A stretch of 64,000 nucleotides of DNA, taken from positions 682,001 through 746,000 of the forward strand of contig NZ_NFZS01000004.1 of assembly GCF_003264855.1 (NCBI RefSeq), read 5' to 3'. The translations under genes were made by a program, and so were the position numbers. This DNA comes from Dyella jiangningensis (GTDB lineage Bacteria > Pseudomonadota > Gammaproteobacteria > Xanthomonadales > Rhodanobacteraceae). Shown piece by piece: positions 31,569 to 41,364 of the stretch (the first letter of the stretch is position 1; each line of letters starts with the position of its first letter). A model generated the notes under the pieces. It saw only the letters and a program-made list of their open reading frames with translations. It had not been told where the DNA came from and searched no databases.

Positions 31569-31840
31569 CGAGATTCGACCCCTAAGAGATTCGCAAAAAA
31601 GGCATGGGACCAGCACAGAGGAGTCCCATGCCCCTCCGCCACCGTCTTAAGTGACTGATTCCCTGAATTATTTGATGCGTCCCGGGGAGCTTGCTCGAAG
31701 CCGCCGGCCTGGACTCATCACGACGAATGTAGGCGCATAATATTACAAATTCGTAACTTTTTGACGTATTTCTCACAAACCTTGCGCGCTATCCCTACGA
31801 AATCCGTAAGTTAGTGCCGCTGGTCCTGCCGCTTTGATGC
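31569..31840 (-). promoter_or_regulatory. Upstream region of the Oar-like receptor
   Basis: Within this gap (329 bp from the receptor start codon to the next stop, including the terminator listed next) an AT-rich island at about 31736-31785 contains TATTAT on the minus strand (31742-31737), a candidate -10. The -35 match is poor. A ~160-nt leader would follow. No riboswitch was recognised. Confidence 0.3.
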
Positions 31841-31871
31841 AAAAAAAAAACCGGCGCCTTTCGGCGCCGGT
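31841..31871 (-). terminator. Terminator after the second TonB-dependent receptor
   Basis: The stem ACCGGCGCC / GGCGCCGGT with a TTTC-type loop is followed on the minus strand by ten T residues. Confidence 0.9.
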
Positions 31872-31897
31872 CTCAGCTTTCCCGATGGTGGCCCGTA

Positions 31898-34348
31898 TCA
31901 GAAGAACGAGGCGCCCACCGTCACCATGAAGGTGCGCGGTTCCAGCAACGAGTAGTACGGAGACGCCGTCGCCAGCGGCTTGCCGTCCGGACCGAGGTAG
32001 CCCGCACTGTTGTTGGCCAGGAACGCCGAGGCGTTGTTGGCGCTCGTGAGGGCGTGGCGATCGCCGATGTTCGACACGTTGAGCTTGATGTACGGCTGGC
32101 GGAACCAGCTGGCGAAGTCGCTGAAGCGGTAACCGGCATTGAAGCCGAAGGTCGTATAACCACCGACGCGTTCCGTGTTCATGAAGTCGCCATACATGGA
32201 GCTGTGGTAGTTGCCGTAGATGCTCGCCCACAGCGGACCGTGGTCGTAGCTCAGCTGCAGGTAGGCAATGTTGCGCGGCGTGTTGAACAGCTGCTTGCCG
32301 TCGGTCGGGTAGTACACGTACATGCCCGCCTTGTTCTTGCCAGCATTCAGGTCGCTCTCCACCGTGGCGTCGGTGTAGGTGTACTGGCCGTAGACCTTCC
32401 AGGCCTCGGTGATGTTGAAGCTGGCTTCGGCAGCGAAGCCCTGCTGCTTCACGCGGGCGATCTGCGTGTACACCGGCTCGCCCGTCACCTGGTCCTTCGC
32501 CGAGATGGTCTTGTTGTTGAAGTTGCTGTGATACAGCATCACGTTCGTCGAGAAACGATCGTTGTAGTAGCGGTAGCCCAGGTCGTTGTTCCAGGCCGAC
32601 TCCGGCTTGTTGGCCGCGGTGCCGGTGATCTGGTTGAGGAACACGGCGCCATTCGGCGGCGCGCGGTAGGTTTCACCGATGCCGTAATAGATCTGGCTGT
32701 TCTCGTTGGGCGAGAACTTCACGCCCACCGCCGGGGTGAACTTATGGTACGTACCGTTGAGGTCGTCGTTACCGAAGCCCTTGGCGAAGCCGCCCGTCGA
32801 ACCCGGGTTCTCGAACGCGAAGCCCGAACGGTCCACGTGCAGGTAAGCCAGTCCGGCCGTGAGCAGCCACTGGTCGTTCGGCGTCCATGTGTCGGTGATG
32901 AAGCCCTTCTTGACTTCGGTGACGGTGTATTCCTCATAGGCGTTCTGCACCTGGCCATCCGGATACAGCACGTAGTTGGAGCTGCCCCAGATATCGTTCG
33001 GCACGCCGGTCGCCCAGCTGGCCATGCTGAACTTGTCGTTCTGCTGCTGGCGAGCGCGCTCGTACCAGAAACCGTATTCGAGCGAGTTGTCCATGCTCAG
33101 GTCCTGGTTGAACTTGGCGATCACGCCCGGGCGATACGTGGTGCTGCTGCTGAAGCCGTACACCAGCGCCTTCTTGCCGTTCGGGCCGGTGACGATCGCG
33201 CCGTCCTGGTTCAGGTCCTGGTGAGCCGACTCGTACAGGTTCTGCGTCGAGTTGGTGGTCTCGGCGAAGAACGAGTTGCCGGTGCCGCCGCCGCCATCGC
33301 CGTACTGGAAGTACGGCACCACCGACAGGCGCAGCGAATCGGTGAGCTTGAACTCGCCGTCCAGGCTGAACATATAGTTGCGGAACGGGTTGTTGTGCAG
33401 CTGGTAGTACTGGCTGTCACCGGGCGTGTAGGTCGTGTCGTAGTCGTAGAAGTAGCCGTGCTTGGCCAGGTCCGACTTGCTCAGGCCGTAGTAGCCGTTG
33501 CGCACTTCGCGGTTGTACTGCAGCGAGGCGCTGATCGAGTTGTTGCTGTCGATGGTCCACAGCGACTTGCCTTCGACCTTGGTCACGTTGAGGTCGCCAG
33601 CACCGCGCCACTTGTCGACGGAGTTGTCGGAGTACGACAACCACGAACGCACCGGCCCGGTGTCGCCGGTGTTGAGGCGCACGAAGGTGCGGCGGTAATC
33701 ATGCGAGCCCAGCGACTGCGTGATGTCCACGCCCGCCTTGTGGGAAGGATCGATGGTCGCCCAGGCGATGTGGCCGCCGGCCGCACCGGAGTCCGGCATG
33801 TCGACATCGGGGATGCCCTGCAGCACCGTGATGTCGCCGTAGTTCTCGGAGTCGCCGTACTCGGTGGCGTACACCGCGTAGCTGCCGGTATCGGTAATCG
33901 GAGCGCCGTTCACGGTCACGCCGATTTCGCTGGAGTTGAAGCCGCGGATCGAATAGTTGCCGTCCGACAGGCCGGTCACGTCGTCCGTGGAGGCATTCAC
34001 GCCCGGGATGCTGCTGACCATCTGGGTGAAGTTGCTGCCCGGCGGCGCCTTCACGATGGCGTCGCGGCTGATCGTCGAAACCGCCTTCGGCGCCGTCTGC
34101 ACCGACATCAGGCCGCCGCCGAGCGACAGGCTCTGCGCCTGCACCGTCACCGTGTTCAACTCCTGCACGCGCTTGGTGTCGTTGGAGGTGGTGGTGTTGG
34201 AGGTGCTCGACACGCTGGTGCGCTGCTGCGTCGTGTCCTTGTTCGCGGCCGGTTGGGACTGGCTCGCCGCATCCTGCGCCACGGCAGTGCCGGCGGCCAT
34301 GCAGAACACGACGGCGATCGCCATGGAAAGGTGGTTTCGTTTCATCAT
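31898..34348 (-). CDS. TonB-dependent outer-membrane receptor
   Basis: Encodes 816 residues from the first of two adjacent ATGs (34348); GGAAGAG precedes them. The signal peptide is cleaved near TAVA-QDAA. A low-complexity Ser/Thr/Gln stretch precedes a TonB box-like ELNTVTVQAQ, then the plug (~105-240: SNFTQMVSSIPGVNAS, YSIRGFNSSEIGVTVNGAPI). The beta barrel ends in Phe (TVGASFF). It belongs to the siderophore/vitamin receptor fold but the ligand cannot be told; no transporter or Fur box is adjacent. A separate terminator shows independent transcription from the Oar-like gene downstream. Confidence 0.9.
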   Translation of the reverse strand: MMKRNHLSMAIAVVFCMAAGTAVAQDAASQSQPAANKDTTQQRTSVSSTSNTTTSNDTKRVQELNTVTVQAQSLSLGGGLMSVQTAPKAVSTISRDAIVKAPPGSNFTQMVSSIPGVNASTDDVTGLSDGNYSIRGFNSSEIGVTVNGAPITDTGSYAVYATEYGDSENYGDITVLQGIPDVDMPDSGAAGGHIAWATIDPSHKAGVDITQSLGSHDYRRTFVRLNTGDTGPVRSWLSYSDNSVDKWRGAGDLNVTKVEGKSLWTIDSNNSISASLQYNREVRNGYYGLSKSDLAKHGYFYDYDTTYTPGDSQYYQLHNNPFRNYMFSLDGEFKLTDSLRLSVVPYFQYGDGGGGTGNSFFAETTNSTQNLYESAHQDLNQDGAIVTGPNGKKALVYGFSSSTTYRPGVIAKFNQDLSMDNSLEYGFWYERARQQQNDKFSMASWATGVPNDIWGSSNYVLYPDGQVQNAYEEYTVTEVKKGFITDTWTPNDQWLLTAGLAYLHVDRSGFAFENPGSTGGFAKGFGNDDLNGTYHKFTPAVGVKFSPNENSQIYYGIGETYRAPPNGAVFLNQITGTAANKPESAWNNDLGYRYYNDRFSTNVMLYHSNFNNKTISAKDQVTGEPVYTQIARVKQQGFAAEASFNITEAWKVYGQYTYTDATVESDLNAGKNKAGMYVYYPTDGKQLFNTPRNIAYLQLSYDHGPLWASIYGNYHSSMYGDFMNTERVGGYTTFGFNAGYRFSDFASWFRQPYIKLNVSNIGDRHALTSANNASAFLANNSAGYLGPDGKPLATASPYYSLLEPRTFMVTVGASFF

Positions 34349-34537
34349 CGTCTCTTCCAGAGGTAGCAATGTTTTGGGTATGCCGTCGCCCGAAGGCAGC
34401 GGCAGACGGTGGTGGGGATTGGGGGTTACCACCCGGATGAAATATCTTTCGAATGACCGAAAGAAATGACGCAATACCTTGTAAAATATCGCAATTTCAT
34501 GCCATTTAACGTAATTTTAAACGTTTTCTCCGGGCGT
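34349..34537. other. AT-rich upstream region of the second receptor gene
   Basis: Part of the 398-bp gap between the receptor start codon and the olsF-like stop codon. It is AT-rich at about 34440-34520, consistent with a receptor promoter on the minus strand, but no confident -35/-10 pair or operator was found. The other part of the gap (34538-34746) holds one terminator and otherwise nothing recognised. Confidence 0.4.
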
Positions 34538-34564
34538 AAAAAAAGCCCGATCGGAAAATCGGGC
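34538..34564 (-). terminator. Terminator downstream of the olsF-like gene
   Basis: The stem GCCCGAT / ATCGGGC is followed on the minus strand by seven T residues. It lies ~180 bp after the olsF-like stop codon. Confidence 0.7.
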
Positions 34565-34746
34565 AGAAAATTACGAAATCAGTTGAACGCCACCGGCCTG
34601 CGCGAAACACCCCCTTGCGCTAAGCCGGCTTTTGTAAGCCTCGCATAAGTATTTTACAGGAAATTTACTGTGCGATCACGGTGACGCCGAAACAACTCGC
34701 GGATCGCTCAAGGGCCGCACCCGCAGGCGCGGCCACCGCATGGGCC

Positions 34747-36459
34747 TTATGGCTTGCCGAGATAGCGGGCCCGCTTGGCCGGCTTGAGGTTCGCCAGGTC
34801 CAGCATGACGAGGCCATCGACGCAGCCGGAGAAGCCCGGGTCCTCACCGAAGTCGAGGAACTGCACGCCTTCGGGCTCAACCAGATCCACGTACTGGCGA
34901 TAGAGCACCGGCAGGCTGACACCCAGCGCGTCCAGATGATGCTTGAGCTTGCCCAGCCCGGCGGCGGGGTCGAGGCCCTCAAGCGCCGTTCGCACGAGCT
35001 CGATGACATCCTTGGAGACCACGAAGGGCTGACGCGCCGAGGCGAGGCCGGGCGCACCGAAATAATGCTGATGGGCAGCGGCAATCCATTCGCGCGCCTC
35101 GCGCGGAATGCTCACCGACATGCTCACCGGGCCAAACAGGTAGCGCAGTTCTGGATGACGCTGCAGGTACAGCCCAATGCCCTGCCAAAGCTGGTCGAGC
35201 GCACGGGATCGCCAGTAGGCCGGCGCGATGAAGCTGCGTCCCAGCTCCAGGCCCTGCGACAGCCGCGATTCCAGCGCGGGCGAATAGTTGAAGAGGCTGG
35301 ACGTGTACAGGCTGGACATGCCGCGCTCGCCAATCAGGCGGCCGCCATGGCCGAAACGGTAGGAGCCGACGATGCGCAAGGCCTTCGCATCCCACAGCAC
35401 CAGGTGCTCATAGTGAGGGTCGTACACATCGAGATCGCGCCGTGCACCCGTACCCTCGCCCACCTTGCGGAAGGTGAGCTCGCGCAGTCGCCCGATTTCG
35501 CGCAGCACCACGCTGTCAGACGCCCCCTTGAACAGGTACACCTGCTTGCCGTCGTTCAGATCCGCCAGCTTCTCGGCCTGCGACTGCAACTCGGCAGCCA
35601 CTCGCTCGGTCGGTTCCGGATGGGCAAGCGGCGCCTGGCCGCCGAAGATCAAGCCGCGATGCCGCCCCACGCGATAGACGTGACGTCGCATGAGCTTGGC
35701 GGCGCGCTGGGTGGAACCGCCTGCACGCTGCTCCAGTTCCTCCGCGCCCACCAACGCGCCGATGCTGAAGCCGATGCGGCGGCTCACCGGAGAGATCGCC
35801 TCACGCGGCAGCATCGCCGTGCTGAGCGGCTTGGCCAGCATCGAGAGACCGTAGAACATCGCCGAGTTGCGTGCGGCCACATGGATCGGCAACACCGGCG
35901 TACGAGCGCGCTGCGAAAGTCGTGCGAAGCCATCGGACCAGCGGCCATCGCGCACGCCATCGGGTCGCATGCGCGACACTTCGCCCGCGGGAAACACGAT
36001 CAGCGCCTCGCCGTTGTCCAGCGCGCGGTAGATGTCGCGCATGCGCGAAGCAGCGCCCTTGCCGAACACATCGACCGGGAGCAGCAACTTGTGCAACTGG
36101 GGAATGGCCATCAGCCAATCGTTGGCGAGGATGCGTACATCGCTGCGCACCGAACCGACCAGCTGCGCCAGCGCGAGCGCATCGACCATGCCGAGCGGAT
36201 GATTGGCGACGATCAGCACGCCGCCTTCCACCGGAATGTTCTCGCGCTCCCGGGGATTGGCGTAGTAGCTGACGCCGAGCAGGTCGAGCGTGCGCTCGAC
36301 GAAGTCGAAGCCTTCGGCCTCGCCGATCGCATTCAACGTACGGTTGAAGCCGTCCTGGTCAGCCAGGCGGCCCAGCATGCCGGCTACCTGCCGCCGGATC
36401 AGGGGATGCTGCGCCAACCATGGCAGACGTTCGGTGAGGGTCTGTTCAACGCTGAGCAT
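34747..36459 (-). CDS. olsF: OlsF-type bifunctional acyltransferase (PlsC-like domain fused to GNAT/OlsB-like domain)
   Basis: Encodes 570 residues. The N-terminal half is a lysophospholipid-acyltransferase-like domain with the His-Asp motif NHPLGMVD (86-93) and VFPAGEVSR (~180). The C-terminal half (~310-470) is a hemolysin-like GNAT N-acyltransferase (LRELTFRKVGEGTG, YVGSYRFG-like core, ELGRSFI). This order matches OlsF proteins, which make ornithine lipids in one polypeptide: N-acylation of ornithine by the C-terminal domain, then O-acylation by the N-terminal domain. The membrane-lipid role is inferred from the fusion; the amino acid used cannot be told from sequence. Confidence 0.75.
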   Translation of the reverse strand: MLSVEQTLTERLPWLAQHPLIRRQVAGMLGRLADQDGFNRTLNAIGEAEGFDFVERTLDLLGVSYYANPRERENIPVEGGVLIVANHPLGMVDALALAQLVGSVRSDVRILANDWLMAIPQLHKLLLPVDVFGKGAASRMRDIYRALDNGEALIVFPAGEVSRMRPDGVRDGRWSDGFARLSQRARTPVLPIHVAARNSAMFYGLSMLAKPLSTAMLPREAISPVSRRIGFSIGALVGAEELEQRAGGSTQRAAKLMRRHVYRVGRHRGLIFGGQAPLAHPEPTERVAAELQSQAEKLADLNDGKQVYLFKGASDSVVLREIGRLRELTFRKVGEGTGARRDLDVYDPHYEHLVLWDAKALRIVGSYRFGHGGRLIGERGMSSLYTSSLFNYSPALESRLSQGLELGRSFIAPAYWRSRALDQLWQGIGLYLQRHPELRYLFGPVSMSVSIPREAREWIAAAHQHYFGAPGLASARQPFVVSKDVIELVRTALEGLDPAAGLGKLKHHLDALGVSLPVLYRQYVDLVEPEGVQFLDFGEDPGFSGCVDGLVMLDLANLKPAKRARYLGKP

Positions 36460-36577
36460 GACCGCCTCCTGGGAATTACCCCAAATGCTGGTAGCGGATT
36501 ATGACAGCAAGGTTATGCGAAAAGGATCAGAAGATGGCGACGACGACAACTTGCCGCAATTCAAACAGCCGGATGCA

Positions 36578-37189
36578 TCAGATAGCCAGATGCAGATAGG
36601 CCGCCACGCCACCGAGGAACATCTGCACTGACAGCGCGATAAGCAACATGCCCATCACGCGCTCCAACGCGGTGAGAACGCTTTCGCCGAGCCAACGGAA
36701 CAGGTACGTGGAGCACAACAGGATCACCGACGTGGCCAACCACGCGCCGAGCAGGGCAATGGCCCAGTCCGCCGTACGTCCGGGCTGAGTGTTGGTCAGC
36801 AACAGCAACGCCGCCATCGCGGATGGGCCGGCCACGCCAGGAATCGCCATCGGCACGATGAACGGCTCGCCTTCGCCCTGCTTGCCGAAGATGCCGCCAC
36901 CATCCGCCGGCGGGAACACCATGCGGATACCGATGAGGAACAACACGATGCCGCCGGCAATGCTGATCGACTCCTGCCTCAGCTGCAGCAGCTTGAGGAT
37001 CAGCTGCCCGCCCATGAGGAAACCGAGCAGCACGGCGAGCGCAATCAGCAGCTCGCGCACCATCACGTAACGACGCCGCCTGGGCGCGACATCCTTTAGC
37101 AAGGTCAGGAAAATCGGGATGTTGCCCAGCGGATCCATGATGAGGAACAACAGGATCGCCGCCGACAACGTGGTCATCTGCGTTTCCAT
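36578..37189 (-). CDS. MarC/YhgN family integral membrane protein
   Basis: Encodes 203 residues with six predicted membrane helices. The family signature LFLIMDPLGNIPIFL is at ~13-27 and VPMAIPGVAGPSAMAALLLL at ~112-131. Despite the name, MarC is not established as a multiple-antibiotic-resistance factor and its transport substrate is unknown. A second in-frame ATG four codons in, with GGAA upstream, is an alternative start. It is separated by ~20 bp from the SDR gene on the same strand. Confidence 0.9.
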   Translation of the reverse strand: METQMTTLSAAILLFLIMDPLGNIPIFLTLLKDVAPRRRRYVMVRELLIALAVLLGFLMGGQLILKLLQLRQESISIAGGIVLFLIGIRMVFPPADGGGIFGKQGEGEPFIVPMAIPGVAGPSAMAALLLLTNTQPGRTADWAIALLGAWLATSVILLCSTYLFRWLGESVLTALERVMGMLLIALSVQMFLGGVAAYLHLAI

Positions 37190-37210
37190 GTCAGCACTGC
37201 TCCGACACGG

Positions 37211-37981
37211 TCATGCGGATACCCGCAGGTCGAGCGTGGCGCCACGCGCCGCCGCACCCTGCCCACCCAGCAGATAGATCACTGCCTCAGCGGTGGCGTC
37301 AGGCACCGGGTGGATGGTGGTGTCCTCGCCGAAATAGGCCGCCCGGCGCAAGGTGGTGCGCATGGGTGCGGGCAACAACGCATGCGCGCGCAAGGGCGTC
37401 TTCTCGGTCTCCTGGTGAAGGATCTCGACGAAGCGCTCGAGCGCCGCCTTGGAGACAGCGTAACCGCCCCAGTGCGCTCGCTGCATGAGCTCGGGATCAT
37501 CAAGCACGAAGACGGCGGCACTGTCCGGCGCACGCGCCAGCAGCGGCATGCATGCCTGGGTGAGCGCGAACGGTGCGGACACGTTGACGTGCAGCGCGCG
37601 CAGCCAGTCGTCAGGCTTGTGCACGGAAAGCGGCGTGAGCCCATTGAAACTCGCGGCGGCGTGCACGATGCCGTCGAGGCGGCCGAAGTCGCGTTCGAGG
37701 CCATCGGCCAGTGCCTCGTAGTCGCGCGGCGTCGCGGCTTCCATGTCCAGCGGATGGATCACGGGCTCCGGCAAGCCTTCGCTCACCATGCCGTCGTAAA
37801 GCTGCTCGAGCTGGCGTTTGCGTCGACCGGTGATGACCACGGTGGCACCGGCGCGTGCGGCGGCGCGCGCCACTGCGGCACCCAGCCCACCGTAGGCGCC
37901 GGTCACCAGCACCACGCGGTCGGTGAGCGAGCCGGCAGGCGGCGTCCAGTCCTGCGGCAGACGAACAAGGGGAAGCGTCAT
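37211..37981 (-). CDS. YciK-like short-chain dehydrogenase/reductase
   Basis: Encodes 256 residues from the ATG at 37981. The NAD(P) motif is [13 protein letters not shown] (~29-41), VHAAASFNG follows, and the catalytic Tyr-Lys is YAVSKAALE (~172). [12 protein letters not shown] after the second strand suggests NADP preference. It is closest in appearance to YciK-type reductases of unknown substrate. Its ATG overlaps the grxD stop codon (TGATG), so the two genes are translationally coupled. Confidence 0.85.
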   Translation of the reverse strand: MTLPLVRLPQDWTPPAGSLTDRVVLVTGAYGGLGAAVARAAARAGATVVITGRRKRQLEQLYDGMVSEGLPEPVIHPLDMEAATPRDYEALADGLERDFGRLDGIVHAAASFNGLTPLSVHKPDDWLRALHVNVSAPFALTQACMPLLARAPDSAAVFVLDDPELMQRAHWGGYAVSKAALERFVEILHQETEKTPLRAHALLPAPMRTTLRRAAYFGEDTTIHPVPDATAEAVIYLLGGQGAAARGATLDLRVSA

Positions 37982-38304
37982 CAGGAATCGGCCCCTTCCA
38001 CGTCCGCAGCCATGCGCGCGAGTTCGCCCGAGGCCTTGAGGTCTTCCACGATGTCGCAGCCGCCGATCAGTTCGCCCTGGATGAACAGCTGGGGAAACGT
38101 CGGCCAGTTGGCGTAGTGCGGCAGCGCTGCACGCACCTCCGGGTCGGCCAGCACGTTCACCGCATGGAACTGCGCGCCAGCCTCCGTCAGTGCCTGCGCG
38201 GCACGACTGGAAAAGCCGCACATGGGGAACTGCGGCGTGCCCTTCATGAAGAGCACGATGGCGTGCTCGGCGAGCACAGCCTTGATTCGCTCATTAACGT
38301 CCAT
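37981..38304 (-). CDS. grxD: Monothiol glutaredoxin Grx4
   Basis: Encodes 107 residues. The active site CGFS occurs in [18 protein letters not shown] (~23-40), and [20 protein letters not shown] carries the cis-Pro and glutathione-binding residues. Monothiol CGFS glutaredoxins carry and deliver [2Fe-2S] clusters. It is divergent from sodB with a 123-bp gap, which fits shared iron and redox homeostasis. Confidence 0.97.
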   Translation of the reverse strand: MDVNERIKAVLAEHAIVLFMKGTPQFPMCGFSSRAAQALTEAGAQFHAVNVLADPEVRAALPHYANWPTFPQLFIQGELIGGCDIVEDLKASGELARMAADVEGADS

Positions 38305-38427
38305 AAGTCAGGTCATTCATCATTACAATGCACGCGGATCGGTAGTGTATCAGTCGTATGCCCGCAGCCGGCCCATGGCTGTCCCGGCCCGACTCCTTAT
38401 CCTCAGCCAACGCCCAGGAGCCACAAC

Positions 38428-39006
38428 ATGGCGATCGAACTCCCTCCCCTGCCCTATGAAAAGAACGCGCTCGAGCCGCACATCTCCGCGGAAACCCTCG
38501 AGTATCACTACGGCAAGCATCACCAGGCCTATGTGACCAACCTCAATAACCTCATCAAGGGCACCGAGTTCGAGAACGCCGCGCTCGAGGACATCATCAA
38601 GAAGTCCTCCGGCGGCGTGTTCAACAATGCCGCCCAGGTCTGGAACCATACCTTCTACTGGAACTCGCTCAGCCCGAACGGCGGCAAGGAGCCGACCGGC
38701 AAGCTGGCCGATGCCATCACCAAGGCCTTCGGTTCGGTCGAGAAGTTCAAGGAAGAATTCACCAAGTCGGCCGTGGGCAACTTCGGTTCCGGCTGGACCT
38801 GGCTGGTGCAGCGCCCGGACGGTTCGCTGGGCATCGTGAACACCTCCAATGCCGCCACGCCGATCACCGGCAGCGACAAGCCGCTGTTTACCTGCGACGT
38901 GTGGGAACACGCGTACTACATCGATTACCGCAACGCCCGTCCGAAGTACATCGAGGCGTTCTGGAACCTGGTGAACTGGGACTTCGCGGCCAAGAACCTG
39001 GCCTGA
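38428..39006 (+). CDS. sodB: Iron superoxide dismutase
   Basis: Encodes 192 residues from the ATG at 38428, with CAGGAG upstream. Metal ligands are His in [13 protein letters not shown] (~27), His in VWNHTFYW (~74), and Asp and His in CDVWEHAYY (~157-161). The Gln in [16 protein letters not shown] context and AATP favour Fe over Mn. It dismutates cytoplasmic superoxide. Confidence 0.96.
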   Translation: MAIELPPLPYEKNALEPHISAETLEYHYGKHHQAYVTNLNNLIKGTEFENAALEDIIKKSSGGVFNNAAQVWNHTFYWNSLSPNGGKEPTGKLADAITKAFGSVEKFKEEFTKSAVGNFGSGWTWLVQRPDGSLGIVNTSNAATPITGSDKPLFTCDVWEHAYYIDYRNARPKYIEAFWNLVNWDFAAKNLA

Positions 39007-39022
39007 TATCCGGGCAAGGCAC

Positions 39023-39053
39023 AAAAAAACGGGGCCAATAGGCCCCGTTTTTT
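39023..39053. terminator. Bidirectional terminator after sodB
   Basis: A 13-bp stem (AAAAAACGGGGCC / GGCCCCGTTTTTT) with loop AATA carries A and T runs on both sides. Confidence 0.9.
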
Positions 39054-39070
39054 GTGCAAACCATGCTTTT

Positions 39071-39180
39071 GTAGGAGCGCACCCAGTGCGCGATAACGAC
39101 GAAGCGATGACCATCGCATCGCGAAAACCGGTATCGCGGATACACCGCCGCTTTGGATCGCGCACTGGGTGCGCTCCTAC
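39071..39180. repeat. REP-like inverted repeat, family B, copy 2
   Basis: Perfect 23-bp arms (GTAGGAGCGCACC... at 39071-39093 and its reverse complement at 39158-39180) enclose 64 bp of unrelated sequence. They match the arms at 22855-22933. It lies between the convergent genes sodB and purK. Confidence 0.9.
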
Positions 39181-39200
39181 AGGGCAGGTTTCGTCCTGGC

Positions 39201-40364
39201 TTACTGCTTCTCCATCAGCTTGCCCACCGCCGGATAAGCCTGTTGATCGCGTCCGAGCGCACGCGCAACGCCACTCAGACGTTCAATCAGTTGATCGGCG
39301 TCAGGCGCACACACCGTGGCGTGCCCCACCTTGCGCCCAACCCGCGGCTGCTTGCCGTAGTCATGCCAGTGGGCGTCGACGGCTTCCAGCACGGGCGCGG
39401 CGTCCGGCAATTCGCCGATCCAGTTGAACATGGCCGACAACCCGCGCGCGGAGGTATCACCCAGCGGCATGCCCAGCACCGCACGCACATGGTTTTCGAA
39501 CTGGCTGGTGAGCGCGCCTTCGATGGTCCAGTGGCCGGAGTTGTGCACGCGCGGCGCCATCTCGTTGCCCAGCAGTTCGCCGTTCTTGACGAACAGTTCG
39601 AGCGCGAACACGCCCACGTAGTCGAGCTTCTCCGCCAACGTCCGGGCCAGACCCGTGGCGCGTTCCTGCAAGCCGGCGATGTCCGGCGCTGGCGCCAGGC
39701 TCAGGGATAGCACGCCATCGGTATGCCAGTTCTGGGTGAGCGGCCAGGTGCGGAATTCGCCATCGCGGGAACGCACGGCAATCACCGACAGCTCGCGATC
39801 GAACGGCACGAAGGCTTCCAGGATCAGCCCATGCGCCTCGGCCTGTGCACCCAGCGCGGCCCAGGCGGCATCGGCATCGGCCAGCGACTTGATGCGGAAC
39901 TGACCCTTGCCGTCGTAGCCCAGCCGGCGGGTCTTGAGGATGGCCGGTGCACCGATCGCGGCCAATGCAAGGTCGAGGTCCTGGCGGGTATCGATGGCCT
40001 TGAAGTCGGGCGTCTGCAAACCGCATTCGCGGAACAGCGTCTTTTCCGCCAGACGATCCTGCGCCACGGCCAACGCCCGAGGCGCCGGGAACACCGCTAC
40101 CCGCTCGGCAAGCCAGTGCGCGGTTTCCGCCGGCACGTTCTCGAAATCGAAGGTGACCACATCGACTTGGCGGGCGAAGTGCTCGAGCGCGTCGTAATCG
40201 GTCCAGTCGGCCACCACCAGGGGAGCCACCTGGCCGGCACAGGCATCGGCCGCACTGTCGACCACCAGGCTCTTCACGCCGAGCGGAGCAGCCGCAAGAG
40301 CCAGCATGCGGGCGAGCTGGCCACCGCCGAGGATGCCGAGGACGAGCTGGCGACGCGTGCTCAC
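39201..40364 (-). CDS. purK: N5-carboxyaminoimidazole ribonucleotide synthase
   Basis: Encodes 387 residues from a GTG start (40364) giving [20 protein letters not shown]. It has an ATP-grasp fold: [28 protein letters not shown], then [13 protein letters not shown]. It carboxylates AIR with bicarbonate and ATP in purine synthesis. The start codon overlaps the purE stop codon in a GTGA tetranucleotide, showing tight coupling with purE. Confidence 0.97.
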   Translation of the reverse strand: MSTRRQLVLGILGGGQLARMLALAAAPLGVKSLVVDSAADACAGQVAPLVVADWTDYDALEHFARQVDVVTFDFENVPAETAHWLAERVAVFPAPRALAVAQDRLAEKTLFRECGLQTPDFKAIDTRQDLDLALAAIGAPAILKTRRLGYDGKGQFRIKSLADADAAWAALGAQAEAHGLILEAFVPFDRELSVIAVRSRDGEFRTWPLTQNWHTDGVLSLSLAPAPDIAGLQERATGLARTLAEKLDYVGVFALELFVKNGELLGNEMAPRVHNSGHWTIEGALTSQFENHVRAVLGMPLGDTSARGLSAMFNWIGELPDAAPVLEAVDAHWHDYGKQPRVGRKVGHATVCAPDADQLIERLSGVARALGRDQQAYPAVGKLMEKQ

Positions 40365-40864
40365 GTGCGGGGATCCGGATGGTCGAGCACGCTCTGCGTC
40401 TGGCGCGTGCGATAGGCCTCGACCGCCTTGGCCAGCGAAGCATCGTGCAACGCAAGCACCGAAGCGGCCAACAGACCCGCGTTCACTGCACCAGCGCGAC
40501 CGATGGCCAGCGTGCCGACCGGAATGCCGGCAGGCATCTGCGCGATCGAGAGCAGCGAATCCATGCCATTGAGCGCCTTCGACTGCACCGGGACGCCGAG
40601 CACGGGCAAGCGGGTCTTGGCCGCCAGCATGCCCGGCAGGTGGGCCGCGCCGCCGGCGCCGGCAATGATGACCTGGATACCGCGCTCGACGGCCTCTTCC
40701 GCGTACTGGAACAACAGGTCCGGGGTGCGATGTGCGGATACCACGCGCACCTCGTGCGCAACGCCCAGCTCGGCCAACACGTTGGCCGCATGCTCCATGG
40801 TTTCCCAGTCCGAGCGGGAGCCCATCACAACACCCACGCGCGGCGGGAGGGAAGTCGAGGTCAT
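40361..40864 (-). CDS. purE: N5-carboxyaminoimidazole ribonucleotide mutase
   Basis: Encodes 167 residues from the ATG at 40864; another ATG lies four codons earlier. [14 protein letters not shown] (~10-23), SAHRTPD and [10 protein letters not shown] form the active site of class I Pur[28 protein letters not shown] is also typical. It works directly after PurK in purine biosynthesis. Confidence 0.96.
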   Translation of the reverse strand: MTSTSLPPRVGVVMGSRSDWETMEHAANVLAELGVAHEVRVVSAHRTPDLLFQYAEEAVERGIQVIIAGAGGAAHLPGMLAAKTRLPVLGVPVQSKALNGMDSLLSIAQMPAGIPVGTLAIGRAGAVNAGLLAASVLALHDASLAKAVEAYRTRQTQSVLDHPDPRT

Positions 40865-40930
40865 GACCCAAGCCATCCAAAAGGGGTTATTGTACGGACT
40901 TTCCGCGTTTCGGTACGAACCCGCTTATCC

Positions 40931-41203
40931 ATGGATAAACGCCTGCTCGATATCCTGTGCTGCCCGGTCAGCAAGGTCCCGGTCCGCCCTCTCAGCCGCA
41001 GCGAGCTGGAGGCACTCAACGCCGCCATTGCCGCTGGCGGGGTCCAGAACGTCGCCGGCGCGGCGGTGCAAACGGCACTGTCCGAGGGCCTCATCACCAC
41101 CGATCGCAAAGTGATCTACCGGGTGGACGACGGCATCCCCGTCATGCTGCCCGAAGAGGGCATCGGCACCCTCCAGTTGCGGGATTTCCCGGCCGCCGCC
41201 TGA
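40931..41203 (+). CDS. Trm112/YcaR-like small protein with an insertion
   Basis: Encodes 90 residues. LLDILCCPVSKVPV at the N-terminus and VIYRVDDGIPVMLPEEG at the C-terminus match the Trm112/UPF0434 fold, but bacterial YcaR proteins are usually about 60 residues. Here ~30 extra residues (~27-57) separate the two halves, and the second Cys pair of the zinc-ribbon form is absent. In eukaryotes and archaea Trm112 activates methyltransferases; the bacterial role is poorly defined. It is divergent from purE. Confidence 0.8.
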   Translation: MDKRLLDILCCPVSKVPVRPLSRSELEALNAAIAAGGVQNVAGAAVQTALSEGLITTDRKVIYRVDDGIPVMLPEEGIGTLQLRDFPAAA

Positions 41204-41364
41204 CCTACGGGGACCTGTCAACCGCAGGGCCCTGCGTCGTGCTGTGAACGCGTCGACATATATCGAAGCGCCCCATGACAGCGCGGCCGGCTTTCACGTA
41301 TTGTAGGCATGCGTATTGTCGGAACGGGCCGCACGCACGTCGGCATCACTTCAGGGGTGTGGCG

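Noticed and set aside
32054-34366. 770-codon plus-strand frame opposite the second receptor
   Set aside because: Same shadow effect; no start signals or domains.
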